A stretch of DNA of 64,000 bases from Diadophis punctatus similis (Eukaryota; Chordata; Lepidosauria; Squamata; Dipsadidae): contig JALIGW010000001.1 in assembly GCA_023053685.1 (NCBI GenBank), positions 159,564,547 to 159,628,546 on the forward strand. Reading direction: 5' to 3'. A program made the position numbers and the translations under genes. This document shows positions 12,458-23,692 of this stretch, piece after piece; within the stretch, counting starts at the first letter, position 1, and each line of letters begins with the position of its first letter. The notes under the pieces are model-generated. The model did no database searches, had not been told where the DNA came from, and saw nothing but the letters and a program-made list of their open reading frames with translations.

Positions 12458-12944
12458 ATGCCATGATTGTGAAAAAGGTGCTAGATTGTGCAGAAATGAG
12501 TAAACTTACTATGGAACTAAGAGAATGAGAGGAAACGGTACTATAAAATTTGGGACAGATGGTATGATTGGCTCGAAAAGAAAAGTAAAATTAATGTGTG
12601 AATTAAGATAAGAGTGAAATGTTATAAGAAATGTGATAAGAATGGAAAAAATGTGATAGATGTAACCTTAAATCTTAATGGTTGTAAAACAATGTATATA
12701 ATGTATATAAGAGTATAAAATTATGGGATAATAGGTAATACATAATGAATAGATAAAGATAAAAAAGGTTTAGGTATAAAACAATAGTCATAACTAGGAA
12801 AATATAGAATTGAGAAGAAAAGTCCGATGACTTAAAGCTGTGTTAGTGGAATTTTATTTTATGTATAAGTGATGTATATGTTTGTTTTGTATGTTGTTTT
12901 GTTTTTTTTAACTGGAAAATTGCAATAAAATTATTTTTTAAAAA
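12458..12944 (+). mobile_element. 5-prime-truncated L1 insertion with 24-bp TSD
   Basis: A 24-bp direct repeat with one mismatch flanks the insert: 12434-12457 and 12945-12968, both starting 'agaactt' and ending 'tgctgtttcacaca'. The inserted 487 bp is purine-rich L1 3-prime UTR with tandem-like 'gtgataagaatgg' and 'atgtatataa' phrases, ending 'gcaataaaattatttttt' plus A tract. The near-perfect duplication implies a young, target-primed insertion. Confidence 0.85.
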
Positions 12945-13079
12945 AGAACTTGAATGCTGTTTCACACATTATAGAATACATGCAGCAAGTTAGAGTGCTT
13001 GTCTTGAGTTCAGAATTGTTACTTTTAGCTTCATTCTTTGCATTGCAAAGTTCTTACATGTATCAAACCTAGGCTGAGT

Positions 13080-13503
13080 CTGAAATGCCAAATGTTTGGA
13101 AGTTGGGAAACGGGCCATTTCTGGCCTCCGGAGGGCCTCCGGGAGTGGGGGGGAGAGACCATTTTCACCCTCCCCAGGCTCCTAGAAAGGCTCTGGAGCT
13201 TGGGAAGAGCAAAAAACGGGCCTTCCGGTCCAACCAGAAATTGGCAAATGGGCCATTTTCTGCTTCCAGAGGGCCTCCAGGGAGGTGGGGAAGGCCATTT
13301 TTGCCCTACCCAGGGTCCTAGAAAGGCTCTGGAGTCTGGGGAGAGCAAAAAACGGGTGTGCCATCGCATGCCAGGAGCGGGTGTGTGTGTCACGCGCGCA
13401 TGCATAGGGAGCGCATGGAATTATGGGTGTGAGCACATGTGCGTGTGACCCCCCCGCGCTCCCCCCTTTTGGCACGTGAACCAAAAAAGGTTCGCCATCA
13501 CTG
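13080..13503. mobile_element. hAT element 'ggttcgccatcactg' family, left-truncated
   Basis: Ends 'aaaaaaggttcgccatcactg' at 13503, the same right end as the complete copy at 44639-45030. The interior has tandem GC-rich blocks ('gggccatttctggcctcc', 'aggctcctagaaaggctc' and a near copy). The left TIR is not visible. Long frames on both strands across this block are artefacts of its composition. Confidence 0.75.
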
Positions 13504-13994
13504 TCCTAGTCACTGCTTGACTATTGCAATGTGCTCTATATGGGACTGCCTTAAAGACATGGAAACTTCAACTGGTCAGTACAAAGCAACAGGCAATGAT
13601 GATCTACGTAGGTTATCAGTCTGTTTCCAAAAGCCATTCAAGGTGCTGATCATGCCTTACAGTACATAGTATAGGTCCTAATATCATATAGTGTCTGCTT
13701 GGCCAATATGAAATAACAGAGTTGATGTGCTTAGTCTCCTCAATTAAACAGTATCGTCTTTGGGTACCCAGTAGGCATGCCTTTTCTCTCCTTGCACCTG
13801 TCCTTTGGAATGAAGTTCCTCCTGCAATCTGGAGAGTATTTCCCAGGCCTTGGACCAGGGTGATTAAAACCCTTTATTTATTTTTTATTTATTTTTATTT
13901 ATTTTATTTCATCAAGCATATATTATATGCCACCCTGAGTCCCGCGGGAGTTGGGCGGCATATAAGAACGATTAAATAAATAAATAAATAGATA
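13504..13994 (+). repeat. L2-like LINE 3-prime ORF end and hairpin tail
   Basis: Starts with 'DYCNVLYMGLP', the same block found near 1.75, 24.35 and 62.35 kb, and reaches 'LWNEVPPAIW..FPRPWTRVIKTL'. The 3-prime end holds a hairpin, 'tatatgccaccctgag' pairing with 'gggcggcatata', followed by (aaat)n, the usual layout for LINE tails of this group. A (ttta)n run lies between at 13866-13906. The ORF is broken. Confidence 0.6.
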
Positions 13995-14315
13995 ACAGAT
14001 ATAAGTATAAACATGATTATGATTATGAAATGGATACGAATAAAAGGGAACATTAGGACAGGGATGGTAGGCACGCTGGTGCGCTTATGCATGCTCCTTA
14101 AAGACCTCTTAGGAATGGGGTGAAATCGACAGTAGACAGTCTAAGGTTAAAGTTTTGGGGGTTTGGGGAAGAAGGTAGTGCATTCCAGGCATTGACAACT
14201 GTTACTGAAGTCGTATTTTCTGCAATCAAGTTTGGAGCGGTTTACCATAGGTTTGTATCTATTGTGTGCTCGTGTATTGTTGTGGTTGAAGCTGAAGTAT
14301 TCAACCTTTGCTGGC
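13995..14315 (-). repeat. LINE 3-prime end, same family as 46.3-47.6 kb
   Basis: Matches the C-terminal codons and 3-prime UTR of the minus-strand LINE at 46355-47606: 'gacctcttaggaatggggtg', 'gcaatcaagtttggagcggttt' in two parts and 'ttgtatctatt' occur in the same order. It is heavily 5-prime-truncated. Confidence 0.75.
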
Positions 14316-14406
14316 CTCTTTTGTTGTTGATCGGATTCACCATCTTAATATCTAAGGTGTTGCCACAAAGAAGAGGGAGAGGGGATCAACCTATTCTCCA
14401 AAGCAT

Positions 14407-14670
14407 CTGAAGGCAAGATAGGAAGCAATGGATGGAAACTAATCAAGAAGAGAACTAACCTGGAACTAAGGAGAAATTTCCTTAGTGAGGACAATTAATC
14501 AGTGGAACAACTTGCCTCCAGAAATTGTGGGTGCTCCAATACTAGAGGCTTTCAAGAAGGGATTGGACAATTGTTTATCTGAAATGGTACAGGCCATGCA
14601 TGAGCAGGGGGTTGGACTAGAAGACATCCAAGGTCTCTTCTAACTCTGTTATTCTGTCTTCATCTGCTTT
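14407..14670 (+). repeat. CR1 LINE 3-prime end
   Basis: Contains 'aatcagtggaacaacttgcc', 'gggattggacaattgtttat', 'agcagggggttggactag' and ends 'ctctgttattctgtct', the standard CR1 terminus. No intact ORF. Confidence 0.85.
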
Positions 14671-15431
14671 TAATTGTTAATTGTTATTGCATTTTATCTT
14701 TTTATTGTGAGCTACTCAGTCATTTAGAGTTGGGCAGAATCAATAAAAAAGTGTGGCAACCCACACTTTAGCAGGTAATTGAAGGTAGTTTTATTTCACC
14801 AAGACTTCAACCTTTAATTGTTATATGTGTCCATAAAACTAATCTGCAGATGGGAGACCTACTATGTGCACTTGATATAATTTCCAAAAGATGTACATTT
14901 GCAAATCAAGGAACTTCAGATGTGCTTTTAGAGGAAATGGATTATTTTTAGAATGCTATTAGATCTAGGTATGACATGAAAACTGCCTTGGTCAACCTGA
15001 TGCATGAGTTAAAGTGGGAGAGAGACAAAGGTGCTGCGGTGTTGATGTTGCTGGGTCTCCCAACTCCTTTGTATAACATAGATGACAGTATCTGAAAGTG
15101 CATGAGGAAGGTAGAAATCACAGGCAGTTGGGGGAAATTGCTCCTACTTCTCTGGGCATTATCAAAAATTGATACTGCAAACCTGAACCCTGAGAATGAT
15201 TATGGCTTTCTCATTTCTTGTATTATTTAATATCTATAAGAAGGTATTGAAAAGAATTACATGTTTGGAGCTAGTTGTTGCCCACATGATGGTGTTGCTC
15301 AATTCCTTTACTGGAAGCTCAAGGTTTGATATATTTCCATTCTTCTCCTCTGAGTGTTTAATTTAACTACAAGGCCATGTGACTTCTCAACAACTCTGGC
15401 AGACCAACTCCTTGTAATCCACACTCACCCC
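14671..15431. other. Unique DNA
   Basis: No feature supported. Confidence 0.45.
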
Positions 15432-15652
15432 CAATAGCAATAGCACTTAGACTTATATACCGCTTCATAGTGCTTTACAGCCCTCTCTAAGCGGTTTACA
15501 GAGTTCAGCATATTGCCCCCAACAATCTGGGTCCTCATTTTACCAACCTCGGAAGGATGGAAGGCTGAGTCAACCTTGAGCCGGTGAGATTTGAACAGCT
15601 GAACTGCTGAACTGCAGTGCTGCACTTTAACCACTGCGCCACCTCGGCTCTC
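15432..15652 (-). repeat. tRNA-derived SINE (Sauria/Squam type)
   Basis: Read on the minus strand, it begins 'gagccgaggtggcgcagtgg', a tRNA-like A box, followed by the B-box region 'gttcaaatctcacc' and the tail 'gaagcggtatataagtctaa' plus 'gtgctattgctattg'. The tail resembles the Bov-B 3-prime end that Squam/Sauria SINEs share with their partner LINE. Other copies are at 17955-18410 and 28302-28545. Confidence 0.85.
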
Positions 15653-16946
15653 CAAACCAAGTTGTAAAGGATTGTATGTGGAAGAATAAGCTGAAAGTAA
15701 ATAGAGACAAGATAGAGCTTTTAATGGAGTTGTGACTGATCTGGGAACTAAATTTGGGGGAAATACACTAGTTCTAAATGCGATTGCACTCCCTCTTACG
15801 AATCAGGTTTGCAGCTTGGTGAATATCTAATATTGGCCTTGAACCACCACATTGATGATAAACCAGATATGTCCTTGGAAGAGAAGGGGGGTGGGCAAGA
15901 GGGAGAGAGAGAACAAGCTGCAGTCTTTCATGTGCTGGTGACTTTTATGGTTGGCTTACTGTAATCCAGCTATGTGTGCTGTTCATGGGGCAACTCCTAA
16001 AATGGTCCACAATTTGCAGCTGGGCCAGAATGGTGCTTCTGAAAGGACCCACATAAACTGTGCTTTGAAACAATATCACTACTTGCCATTTGCCTTCCCA
16101 GTCCTGTTGAAGTGCTCATGTCAGTGCAAAAACTAGGGCTGACAGTTCTGGGCTGCAAAATGCAGTTGATTACCAGATAACACTGGAATTTTCTGTGTCT
16201 CTTTGCTGCCATCTAGTGATGATCCAGATTTCTGTAGCTCAAATCTAATAGCTCTGTAAGTCTTTCTCTTTCTGTAAGTCTTTCTACTTTCAGGATTGCC
16301 TACTTCTTTATAGTTCATCTCATCATGGCAACCACTGCTGCAAATCACAGCGTAGATGCAATTGATATTAAGTTCTGTTTTTCTTCCTCCTTTGTGTGGT
16401 AGTGCCCATGTTATGGATCACTTGCCTTTACTTTAGAACTGAAATAAGCTCCTTCTTTAGTATAGTTCAAGAAAGGATGAAAATAGAGTTATTCACTTGG
16501 GTCTTTTCACATTTTGGAATGCTAATGTTAAGGGCTTCCTATTTCCATTTGTATTATTTAATATTTCTTACTTTTAACTCCAAGTTACTATTTTTGTAAA
16601 CTGACCAGAATTATTAAGAAATGGACAGCATGCACCTATTTAAAATAAATAATATAAATAGATTGGCTTTGGTGACAAAAGCAGAGCAAAAACTTGTGGT
16701 AGATACTAAAATCCAACCCAAACTGCATATTTCTCTGCTGACTTCTGACATTTCGCTGAGAATGTCGTGTGTATGCAAGTATGTGAGAATAGTTAATATA
16801 ACTCTATCAATATTTTAATTAGTACCGTAGTTTATCAAATAATGCATGCCAGGGAGTCCTAGATCTGTCCTTTATTGCAGAGTGGCTTCTGCTGATGCAG
16901 ATGCATGCTTGCATACATATATGCCCATATGCCAAATATGCCACAT
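15653..16946. other. Unique DNA
   Basis: No gene supported. Open frames of 60-72 codons on both strands show no motifs or splice context. Confidence 0.45.
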
Positions 16947-16961
16947 GAAAACTATTACCAA

Positions 16962-17399
16962 TTCAGAGGAAATGTTGCACAGGGTAGAGGAGGATTGAAA
17001 GGAGGAGGAAGGAAGCTTTTTGTTTGCCTATTTTTTTTTCTCTATTTTATCTTAGTTATGTTTTTCTTGTATTTTTCTTGTATTGTTAAAAAATTTTTTT
17101 TGTATCTATTATTTTACATATAGACGAGATATTATTAATGTACAATTTGGAGTTGAAGTTTTCAAAAAATAATGTGGAAATCTAACAAGGTTTTTTTTAA
17201 AATTAACTTAATTTAAATTTATCTAATTGATATTATGCCCTGTATTCTCTCTGGGAAGTCCTGGGGGGGGGAAGGGGGGGAGGGAAGGGGGTGGGTTAGG
17301 GGGAGAGAAAAATAAAAAAAATGTTTGTACTTTATATTTAATATTTAGCTATTATCTATGTAATTTTGTACTAATAAAACTTTTTGAATAAAAAAAAAA
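16962..17399 (+). mobile_element. 5-prime-truncated L1 insertion with 15-bp TSD
   Basis: The perfect direct repeat gaaaactattaccaa flanks it (16947-16961 and 17400-17414). The 438-bp insert ends 'actaataaaactttttgaat' plus A tail and contains a G-rich polypurine tract (17263-17308), a common L1 3-prime UTR feature. The perfect TSD marks a recent insertion. Confidence 0.9.
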
Positions 17400-17466
17400 G
17401 AAAACTATTACCAAATGGAAGGGAAATCCCCAGGCTTGGATTCAGCTAGAAGTGGCAAGCCTAGCT

Positions 17467-17601
17467 CAGGGGTAGGCAAAGTTGGCTCTTCTATGACTCA
17501 TGGACTTCAACTCCCAGAATTCCTGAGCTAGCATGATTGGCTCAGAAAGTCTGGGAGTTGAAGTCCACGAGTCATAGAAGAGCCAACTTTGCCTACCCCT
17601 G
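17467..17601. mobile_element. Palindromic hAT-type MITE with perfect 8-bp TSD
   Basis: Ends 'caggggtaggcaaagttggc' and its reverse complement. The arms share the core 'ggacttcaactcccag' with the MITEs at 4.1, 25.0 and 42.5 kb, but the tips differ. It is flanked by gcctagct at 17459-17466 and 17602-17609. Confidence 0.92.
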
Positions 17602-17954
17602 GCCTAGCTGATAAGAAGGAGAAGAAACTGGGTGTGGTACAGAATTTTAGTCTTTTGTTTATTTATTTATTTTTGTGTGTTTTTCTTTTGTGTGGGAATG
17701 ATCATAAATCCAGTCTTGTCTTTTTCCTCCATAAACAGCGAATGTCTGCTTTTCTTAAGGTTAGGGTTTTCATGACATAGCAGGACTCCATAAGAAAGGT
17801 CAAAGTAAGAATTAGCAGCTGAAAAAACAGACTAAGAAGGACTGTAAGTCCTTTTTATCTTTGCTCTTGTAAATTAACAAATGGCTATTTATGTTAGTTT
17901 TAGTCCATTTTATAAATTACAGACACCTGGTGGGAGTCTTAGTAGTCATAACAA

Positions 17955-18410
17955 CAGCAATAGCACTTAGACTTACGGTATATACTGTTTCATAGTGCTT
18001 TACAGTAGGGATCTCCAATTCCTGGGCTGTGGCCCACTACCAGTCAATAGCCTATCCGCAACCGGGCTGTGGGAGTGGCAGGGCAGCGGACAAATGCATG
18101 CACACCGCTCAACCTGTGTGAGTGGCAGCGCACGTTTATGCATGCACATGCAGCTCAACTTGTGCAAATTGAGCTGAGTATGCATGCGCCAGCCCATTAC
18201 TTGTGGAATGTGAGCTGCACGCACGCATGTGCGTGCCAGCCCGCTGATCACGGCCCGGTTCTTCTCTTCCTGCCCCACAAAGGTTGGGGACCGCTGCTTT
18301 ACAGCACTCTCTGGGCGGTTTATGATGTCAGCATATTGCCCTCAACAATATGGGTCCTCATTTTACAGACCTTTGGAAGGATGGGAGGCTGAGTCAACCT
18401 TGAGCTCCAG
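17955..18410 (-). repeat. SINE (Sauria/Squam type) split by a hAT insertion
   Basis: The SINE tail (17955-18004) and body (18296-18410) are one SINE interrupted by the element at 18005-18295. The tRNA-like head is degraded or absent beyond 'gagtcaaccttgagc'. Confidence 0.8.
18005..18295. mobile_element. hAT element nested in a SINE, 8-bp TSD
   Basis: The SINE sequence gctttaca is duplicated exactly at both sides (17997-18004 and 18296-18303). Ends 'gtagggatctccaa' and 'ttggggaccgct' are imperfect inverted repeats resembling the 'ggtccccaacc' hAT termini. The 291-bp interior is CA/TG-rich with 'gcatgcacatgcagctc' blocks and no coding content. Confidence 0.85.
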
Positions 18411-18522
18411 TTGGATCGAATTCCTGGCAGTGAGCTCCTTGAATGTTTTTCCTTTGGAAACTTACTATTTTCAGTGGATTGGGTATTAAATTATAACATG
18501 AACATCTATTTTTTGCTTTTAG

Positions 18523-18667
18523 ACTGAGAAAAATGGAAAGTCATATTCTTTCTTCCAGCTGTGGGGTCATGTTTACAGCGAACAGCCTGCCATTTTTGCC
18601 TTGCAACTTCGCAGAAGATAGAAGAAAAGCAATAGTTTGTGATGAGGAGTTAATTTTCATTTCCTGA
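18523..18667 (+). CDS. Weak candidate terminal exon, product unknown
   Basis: An acceptor-like 'ctattttttgcttttag' is followed by an open frame with an ATG at 18533 that runs 44 codons to TGA at 18667 (starts MESHILSSSCGVMFTANSL). Mixed composition and the pyrimidine tract make it look more exon-like than the surrounding frames. It is short, not recognised and has no partner exon. It could belong to a plus-strand gene starting in the 6-7.5 kb CpG island, or be chance. Confidence 0.2.
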
Positions 18668-19139
18668 TGTGTCCAAGTAATGTACTAAAGTGAATGTGAG
18701 CATCTTTTAAGAGTAGATAAATATTCATGCCTTAGCCTAAAAAGGGATTTGTTGTATAGTTTCAGAAAAAATGTCTTGGTCCCTGTTATGCTAGATAGAG
18801 GTATGACTGCTTGTCTCTACAATCCTGCAGAAAATGATATTTAACAACACAACTGATTTAGTGATAACCTCTTTGAAATACCCAAGGGTCCCTTTAGACA
18901 CAGTAGAAGATGACTCATTTTAAGATAACCATGAGCCAGCATCTACCTAAAATAAGTTTGTGAAACCCCAACCATCCATATTCTTCATTTACATGAGAGA
19001 TGCTACTTGCTTTGAATCAGTTATAATAGCAAAAATGTGGCTGGGCCTGGTACTATGGAACCAGTCAGAAATTGCATGTATGCAAGTTCTAAGTTAAGTT
19101 AAAGGGGAAGAAGAAAACCAACATGTTTCTATACTATAA
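18668..19139. other. Unique DNA
   Basis: No feature supported. Confidence 0.45.
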
Positions 19140-20100
19140 TCTTGAGCACATGCCTGAGAAATTATCTAAAGTCCTGCATCTTGTTTGGGAAGGATAAAAG
19201 ATAAATGAAAAGAGACTGTCTAAGATCAAGAAACAGAAGAAATCAAGCTGGATATTAGAATAAACTCTGGAAACTACCAAGAAATGAAGAGGAGCCAAAC
19301 CTAAGAAAAGCAAAAATCTTAGGAAGTTACTTAACAAGGAATTTCAGAGAGCACTTAAAAAAACCAAGAAGCAATATTTCAACACCTGTAAAGGCACCAA
19401 AGACAGAAACAGTTGAGGAAAAACAAGAGAAAAGACCTTTGAACTCAGAAGGAGGTTACAATCTCAAACTGATATGCAAAAGGACACCAGTGGAAGATAC
19501 TAACTGATAGTAAAAGAACATCAATCAAAATTGGCAGGAGTATACTGAAAATATGTACAGTAGAATTGCCAATATTCAAGATATTTTAGAAGATATTCCC
19601 TATTTACAATAAGATCTGCAAGAATTCTGAAAGAATTGATGGAATATCTACAGAAATATAGTGAGAAACAGAAGAAAAATTAATAAAGGCACTAACCAAG
19701 CTATGCTAACAAATCTGGAAAAAAAATGACAGTAGCCAAAGATCAGAAGAGGTCAGTCTATATATTGATACCAAAGAAAGAATTAACAGAATGTGCGAAC
19801 TGTTATACAATATCCTTAATCTCATATGCTAGCAAAATAATATTTAGGATTATCCAGCACAGATTAGAAGCCTGCATGGAGTGGGAAATACCAGATGTTG
19901 AAACTGGCATTAGAAAAGGCTGAAGAACATGAGACATTATCGTTCATGCAAGCTGGGTAATTGAGAAACTCAAATAATACCATAAATAAGTCAATATGTG
20001 CTTCTTTCATTATAGAAGGGATTCAGTAGTGTGTTTCACCTCAAGCTGTGGAATATGACTAGAAAAATGGAAATCATTGTCCTTATGTGAAATGTATAGA
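19140..20100 (+). pseudogene. Bov-B (RTE) LINE reverse transcriptase relic
   Basis: Frames joined across stops carry RTE/Bov-B reverse-transcriptase blocks in order: 'NWQEYTENMYSRI' (about 19540), 'ALTKLC-QIWK' (19690), 'KRSVYILIPKKELTECANC' (19750), 'ISLISYASKIIFRIIQHRLE' (19810), 'EIPDVETGIRKG' (19890) and a degraded 'KGFSSV' (20015). Bov-B encodes an endonuclease plus reverse transcriptase that copies itself by target-primed reverse transcription. The catalytic region is not reached, and many stops and frameshifts make it inactive. Bov-B is abundant in squamates and known for horizontal transfer to ruminants. The upstream boundary is approximate. Confidence 0.8.
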
Positions 20101-20402
20101 GATAGTCCTCGACTTATGGCCATAATTGAGCCCAAAATTTCTGTTGTTAAGAGAGACTTTTTTAAAGTGAGTTTGTGCCATTTTTCAACCTTTCTTGCCA
20201 CAGTTGTTAAGTGAATCACTCCAGTTGATAAGTTATTAACCCGGTTGTTAAGTGAATCTGGCTTCCCCATTGACATTGCTTATCAGAAGATTGCAAAAGG
20301 TGATCACATGGACCTTGGAATACTGCAAATGTCATAAATATGAACCAATTGCCAAGCAGCTGAATTTTTTTATCACATGATCATGTGTGGTTGCTAAGAG
20401 TC
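20101..20402 (+). repeat. DNA-transposon-like repeat, 'aggtagtcct' family
   Basis: A fairly complete copy: 'gatagtcctcgacttatggc', 'gttaagtgaatcactccag', 'cttccccattgacattgct', 'aggtgatcacatgg', 'aaccaattgccaagcagctg'. The right end is lost at the junction with the Gypsy remnant at about 20403. Confidence 0.7.
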
Positions 20403-22635
20403 AATAACGGACTTAGGCCCGATGCCTAAGATTAGCTTTCGGTAGCCATCTTCCCACTTTATGGTGGGGGTCCACTTGTCTAGCCATGCAAGTACCAGTA
20501 TGATTGTTTCAGGCATTTTTGGGGCCACGATGAATCTGATGAACTCATGGTGGCGCCCTATTTGCAGCTCTACTGATTTGTGATGTGCATGGCAGGGGAC
20601 CCCCTGATTAGCGTCCCATCCACTTGTTGAAACCGGATGGGATTGGTCAAGGCCTTAGTGTGGATCCCCAACTGTTCTACAACAGACTTGCTAATTAAGC
20701 ATCGCAAACAGCCCGTGTCCACGATTGCATCTACCTCTCCTTCTTCCCTCGTCTCGGGCACTATCAGTTTTGCTTTGATGGCAAAGGGGCGGATGGCTGC
20801 ACTCATCATTGGGTCGTCTTTGCCGCTGCTTTCTCCCTCGGAGCGTGGAGGGGATTCCTCTCCGGGCAGGGCCTCGGCCTCGTCAGGTTGGGGAGGAGCG
20901 CCTTCCACTTGCTGGGCAAGCCGACTTCTCTCAGGGGGTTTTGGGGCCCCCTTTCTGGTTTTTGCTGCTGGCTGAGTTCTCGGTTGTGGGACTGGGGCTG
21001 ACGCCAGGCACTCCAAAGCTCGATGGCCGGACTGGCCACATCGATAGCACTTTACTGCTCTTGTTGCTCCTGGGGGAGGGGGCACAGCTTGCTTCGTTTG
21101 GGACCACCGACCCAAAGGTCTCCTGGCTGGTCTCTCGGCGGGAGGGGTTTTCGCGGGGTGAATATCGCGATCCAGGATGATGGCTGTGGTGTACCAGTCT
21201 TGGATCCTGTCCGGAACCCCTCGAATACTACAGGATTTCCTCAGTTCTAGATCTAGGACTGCTCTGAACGTGTGCACTAAGAGCCACTTGGGCCATTCCT
21301 GTAGCTTCCCTGCCGCCCATCTGAATTCCCACACTAATTATTTGGTTGAGTGGCCAGCTTGTTTCAGCCCTTGGATTTCCTCCTCAGCTTCCACTTGTCG
21401 GGCTACATTGTTTAATCGGACCCTCATCAGGCGAACGAACTTGTTAGCATCATCGAGTTCTGGGGCCACTTCGTCGTGGAGCTCTGCCACCCATTCAGCT
21501 GCTTCCCCCTCATTCATTCCCTCAGTTATTGCCGTGATTAGTTCTTGGTCCGAAGGGTACTGATTCCCAAACTGGTCGATGTACGCCCAGACTCGGTTTA
21601 GGAAATAGGCTAGCTTCCCGGGGATCCCATCAAACGTTGCTCTAAATCTCGGATTTGTGCAAGGGCCATTTGGCCAGCTGCCTGGACTTGTGCAGCTGGC
21701 TGGGCAATCGCTTGCAGTTGAGGACCCCCTTGTTGTACCCCCGCCTGCAGTGGCAGTTGGGCAAACCCTGGCTGGGCCCCGGCGGCTGGGGGCTGCCCCT
21801 GCGGCTGCGGTTGGGCTTGCATGGCTGGATCGTATGCAGGGGGGGCTGGATCATGCCAAGCATCTGCATTGGGCCTGGCTGCTGCAAGTGCCCAGGTGCC
21901 CATTAGCATTGCGCCATTCCAGGCCCAGGAAAAACTCCCACCCCGATGTGACTTGACCCGGCAGGGGCAGATCAAGCCTCGGTGGTTGGCCTGGGGTCGG
22001 TATCCCCCCCTGCGCTTTGCTGCCAGGTTGGCTGGTTTCCAAACCCCGGTGGTTAGGCCATCTGTGCCTCCATGTGGAGGGGCACCCACGTAGGCTTCGC
22101 TCCGGCGGCAAGGCTTGCAATGGACTCACTCCTTGCAGTCTGAAAGGAGGCTGAATCCCCACTCCAGTGCATTAAGGGGTTTTGTCCTGGAAAGGAGAAC
22201 GTTGGCTGGGCCAAGTTCCATCTGGTTGCTTCGAGCTCGAGCAAGGGTTGGTCCAACTTACGCTTAGTCGTCCAAACTGGTCAAGGAGCCCCGTCAGCGA
22301 CTGGCTATGCGACGGCGGTTGGGACCCCTCATCTTCGGAGCGTCCGGTTGGCATGTGCTTCAGTTGCCTCCACTTGTGGGCTGAGGCTGATCCTGCACCC
22401 AGGTGTGGCTCCCACGACATTTCCGTGGGGAGAGTTAGCTTTGCTTTGAGAGGCTCGCTCCGTTGGGAGAGGCGCTCAGGGGTCGGCTGTTTGCCCTGGG
22501 CCCCCAACTGGCGCTCCCTCTCCGCGGCCTCTGTGGCTTCTGCCACAGCTTGGGAAGGCGAGTAGATGGTCTCGATATGGATAGACGATCTGTCATCTAC
22601 TGGCTTCTCCATGGCTTGCTTCTCTTCCTCCATCT
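20403..22635 (-). pseudogene. Ty3/Gypsy retrotransposon gag-protease remnant
   Basis: On the minus strand a Gag start near 22630 (MEEEKQAMEKPVDD) leads into Pro/Gln-rich Gag with a frame change near 22170. Then comes a capsid-like stretch (AYFLNRVWAYIDQFGNQYP at about 21600), an in-frame TAA near 21340, a CCHC zinc knuckle CYRCGQSGHRALEC (about 21007-21048) and a retroviral-type aspartic protease with the DTG triad (about 20712-20722). A frameshift near 20570 is followed by recognisable protease C-terminus to about 20430. Reverse transcriptase, integrase and LTRs are absent. The stop and shifts show it is dead. The large plus-strand frames here are antisense shadows. Confidence 0.85.
20570..21334 (-). 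CDS. Gypsy gag/protease open frame (part of remnant)
   Basis: This is the longest intact frame of the Gypsy remnant, 254 codons. From the N-terminus: end of the capsid-like region (to residue about 60), a Pro/Arg-rich linker, a nucleocapsid CCHC knuckle at about residues 97-110, an acidic Pro/Ser linker, and an aspartic protease beginning 'KAKLIVPETREEGEVDAIV' with active-site DTG at about residue 207. In Gypsy elements Gag packages the RNA and the protease cleaves Gag-Pol. The frame is cut at both ends: a stop just upstream splits off earlier Gag, and it terminates in mid-protease. No function in the host is implied. Confidence 0.75.
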   Translation of the reverse strand: MWEFRWAAGKLQEWPKWLLVHTFRAVLDLELRKSCSIRGVPDRIQDWYTTAIILDRDIHPAKTPPAERPARRPLGRWSQTKQAVPPPPGATRAVKCYRCGQSGHRALECLASAPVPQPRTQPAAKTRKGAPKPPERSRLAQQVEGAPPQPDEAEALPGEESPPRSEGESSGKDDPMMSAAIRPFAIKAKLIVPETREEGEVDAIVDTGCLRCLISKSVVEQLGIHTKALTNPIRFQQVDGTLIRGSPAMHITNQ

Positions 22636-23692
22636 GCCCTGAGTCTTTATACCGCCAGCTTATTTGTCTAGAGTTAAAATATTCCACTGAGTTCAGAAAA
22701 GATAATTTTATGTTTATTGTATATAACTGGTTTGTTCTTCATGTTTAATTCCCTGCAGTTACCTTTAATCATAAGGTATATTTAGAAAAGTGCAGTGTAA
22801 ACTGAATTCAGTTCACATACTATAGGTTCAAGAAGTAGAAATTGAGGTATATTTAAAAAGTGAACCCTACAAATATGTTTTCAGTTCTAATTCAGATAGC
22901 CGTACCTCTTAGACTGTGCTCTTCAACTTGAAGGTTAATGAATTCTGGAGTTGTAAATGGCTAATCTGTTTTTCAAAAGGCCTGGTCATACTTTTTAGGT
23001 CGATATCTCTGCTTGTAGAAATGAATTTTCCATTAAAGCTTAAGTAGATATAAAGCAAAGAAAAACGGCAAGTTGTGTACCTGAGTGTAAACATCATGTT
23101 TTTATCATGAGTGATGTTTATTTTCCTTCATTCCTTCTTTGGGAAGTAAATATGGCTTATTATTTACAATATTGATATTTCTTCCCTTTACAAAGTAAAG
23201 ACAGAATATTTACCTTTTCCCATTTCCCTCAAAGCGCATGACAATGATACCATATTAGCCATATATATATACAGGTTAGGACACGATGCCAAAAACATAT
23301 TTTTAAATGTTTTCAGGCTTCATCAATAGAGAAAGGATGCTTGTCTCTGTGCTTTATCATATGATTGAAAGGACACAAATTATAGACAATTAGCTCGTAT
23401 ATTTTTATTCAAGATCTTGTGACTACAATAAAGTGTTTCAGATCCCGTCATTTTGGGATTCAAGCAAAATTTGTTTAAGCAGAAACTTGTGGTTTCCTGA
23501 GACACTACTTCCTGCTTTTTAACAAAGAATTCATTCACTGAATTTGAAGAAGCAATTGCTTTATATATCTCTCCCTCTTTCCTGGAACTGATCGCTTTTT
23601 GCTATGTAAGGTTGCTAATCTTTGCTGAGGTCCTATATCCTTTCAGTAGAAGTCTGCTATAGAGGTTTTTCACCCTGGGGAAAAAAAATCTT
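22636..23692. other. AT-rich unique DNA
   Basis: No feature supported. Confidence 0.45.

Noticed and set aside
20637..22565. Plus-strand frames of 112-128 codons
   Set aside because: Antisense shadows of the minus-strand Gypsy Gag-protease.
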